A stretch of 13,658 nt of DNA, taken from contig CAJTON010000034.1 in the NCBI GenBank assembly GCA_910577605.1, forward strand, positions 16,308 to 29,965, given 5' to 3'. This stretch comes from an uncultured Butyrivibrio sp. (GTDB lineage Bacteria > Bacillota > Clostridia > Lachnospirales > Lachnospiraceae). Shown piece after piece: positions 12,792 through 13,658 of this stretch. Under the pieces are notes generated by a model. That model was given only the letters and a program-made list of their open reading frames with translations, was not told where the DNA came from and did no database searches. The first letter of the stretch is position 1, and the number at the start of each line of letters is the position of its first letter. Position numbers and translations under genes: made by a program.

Positions 12792-13658
12792 ATGAAGAAG
12801 AAAATCCTTGCACTTACAATGATTGCCTGTATCTTTATGCTCTGCTTGTGCGGATGCGGCAAAAAGGACAGCGAACTGACAAAAGTTACTCTCAACGAGG
12901 TGGCGCACTCTATTTTCTACGCCCCTCAGTATGTGGCAATCGAGCTTGGGTATTTTAAAGACGAAGGTATAGACCTTGTCGTTGAAACCGGCTTCGGCGC
13001 CGACAAAACCATGACTGCTCTCCTTTCCGGCAACGCGGATATCGGATTTATGGGCTCCGAATCCGTTATTTACGCGTACGCGCAAGGCGCTGACGATTAC
13101 GCTGTAAGTTTTGCGCAGCTTACGCAGCGCGCCGGAAACTTTCTCGTATCAAGAGAGCCTGTAGATAATTTCAGCTGGGATATGTTAAAAGGAACGTCCG
13201 TACTCGGCGGAAGAGCGGGCGGAATGCCTGAGATGGTTTTTGAATATATCCTGAAAAAGAACGGAATAGACCCGAAAAAGGACCTCGAAATAATTCAGAA
13301 CATTGACTTCGGTCTCACCGGAGGCGCTTTCGCGGGAGGCAAGGGCGACTATACGGTGGAATTTGAACCTGGCGCCACTACGCTTGAACTTGAGGGCAAC
13401 GGTCATGTAGTGGCTTCTCTCGGCGTTGACAGCGGATACGTCCCCTACACTGCGTACAGCGCAAAACAGAGCTATATCGAAAAGAATCCGCAGATAATAG
13501 ACGGATTTATCAAAGCCTTGGAGCGAGGCATGGAATATGTCGATACTCATTCCGCCGAAGAGATCGCCAAAGTCATCAAGCCCCAGTTTGACGATACGGA
13601 CGAAAAAACCATAGCGATAATCGTCGACCGCTACAAAGAGCAGGATACATGGAAAACC
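12792..13658 (+). CDS. ABC transporter substrate-binding lipoprotein, NMT1/SsuA/ThiY-type, 3' end cut by window edge
   Basis: The 289 visible codons encode an extracytoplasmic binding protein anchored by lipid. The signal peptide ends in the lipobox LCGC with Cys22. The mature part begins with the family pattern: TKVTLNEVAHSIFYAPQYVA, then IELGYFKDEGIDL near 51-63 and ADIGFMGSE near 83-91. This is the fold used for nitrate, sulfonate, taurine and pyrimidine binding. Family members are usually about 320-340 residues, so only the C-terminal end is missing. GGAGG lies 5 bases before the ATG. Permease and ATPase genes are expected just past the right edge. The ligand cannot be told from sequence; no thiamine or sulfur regulatory element was seen upstream. 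Confidence 0.88.
   Translation, partial: MKKKILALTMIACIFMLCLCGCGKKDSELTKVTLNEVAHSIFYAPQYVAIELGYFKDEGIDLVVETGFGADKTMTALLSGNADIGFMGSESVIYAYAQGADDYAVSFAQLTQRAGNFLVSREPVDNFSWDMLKGTSVLGGRAGGMPEMVFEYILKKNGIDPKKDLEIIQNIDFGLTGGAFAGGKGDYTVEFEPGATTLELEGNGHVVASLGVDSGYVPYTAYSAKQSYIEKNPQIIDGFIKALERGMEYVDTHSAEEIAKVIKPQFDDTDEKTIAIIVDRYKEQDTWKT

Noticed and set aside
12660..13085. A 141-codon frame on the minus strand
   Set aside because: It overlaps the lipoprotein gene on the plus strand, which has a lipobox, a GGAGG site and clear family motifs.
13185..13550. A 121-codon frame on the minus strand
   Set aside because: It lies entirely inside the solute-binding protein gene in another frame and shows no family motif.

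Overview
The window looks like a piece of chromosome from an anaerobic, probably gut-associated, clostridial Firmicute. Supporting signs are Shine-Dalgarno sites of the AGGAGG type before nearly every gene, a cobalamin riboswitch ending in a Rho-independent terminator, a group-I style ECF transporter, and surface proteins with DUF4430 domains, which are common in gut Clostridia. No rRNA, tRNA, CRISPR array, insertion sequence or phage gene was seen. Twelve genes were recognised. Eleven are on the minus strand. The twelfth is on the plus strand at the right end, and both edge genes are cut by the window.

Region A (minus strand, 4470 down to 1) is a cobalamin-riboswitch operon. A compact cobalamin aptamer (about 4470-4341), a sequence able to pair with its B12 box, and an intrinsic terminator (4257-4225) precede four genes: a secreted DUF4430 protein; a membrane protein with a terpenoid-cyclase-like alpha/alpha toroid plus a DUF4430 domain; EcfT; and a two-domain EcfA that runs off the left edge. 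Toroid plus DUF4430 is the domain pair of animal transcobalamin and intrinsic factor. With the riboswitch and the ECF energising module, it suggests a surface corrinoid-capture system. No S component is visible; it may lie beyond position 1.

Region B (minus strand, 11868 down to 4491) is a seven-gene operon that resembles dlt (D-alanylation of teichoic acid) but has been rebuilt. It holds a DltA-like amino acid adenylating enzyme, a fold-type III PLP decarboxylase, a DltC-like carrier protein, an AlgI/DltB-type MBOAT acyltransferase, a membrane-anchored SGNH protein, a VTT/DedA-family membrane protein and a class I aminotransferase. The decarboxylase sits between the loading enzyme and the carrier protein. 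Together with changes in the DltA-like substrate pocket (a Lys, and Ser for the D-Ala-selecting Cys), this suggests an acyl group other than D-alanine, possibly one decarboxylated before or while it is on the carrier, is moved across the membrane onto an envelope polymer. A strong promoter with an extended -10 and a GntR/YtrA-like palindrome over the start of the transcript lie at 11908-11969.

Region C (11870-13658) holds an alpha/beta-hydrolase esterase on the minus strand and, divergently, the first 289 codons of a lipoprotein solute-binding protein of the NMT1/SsuA type on the plus strand.
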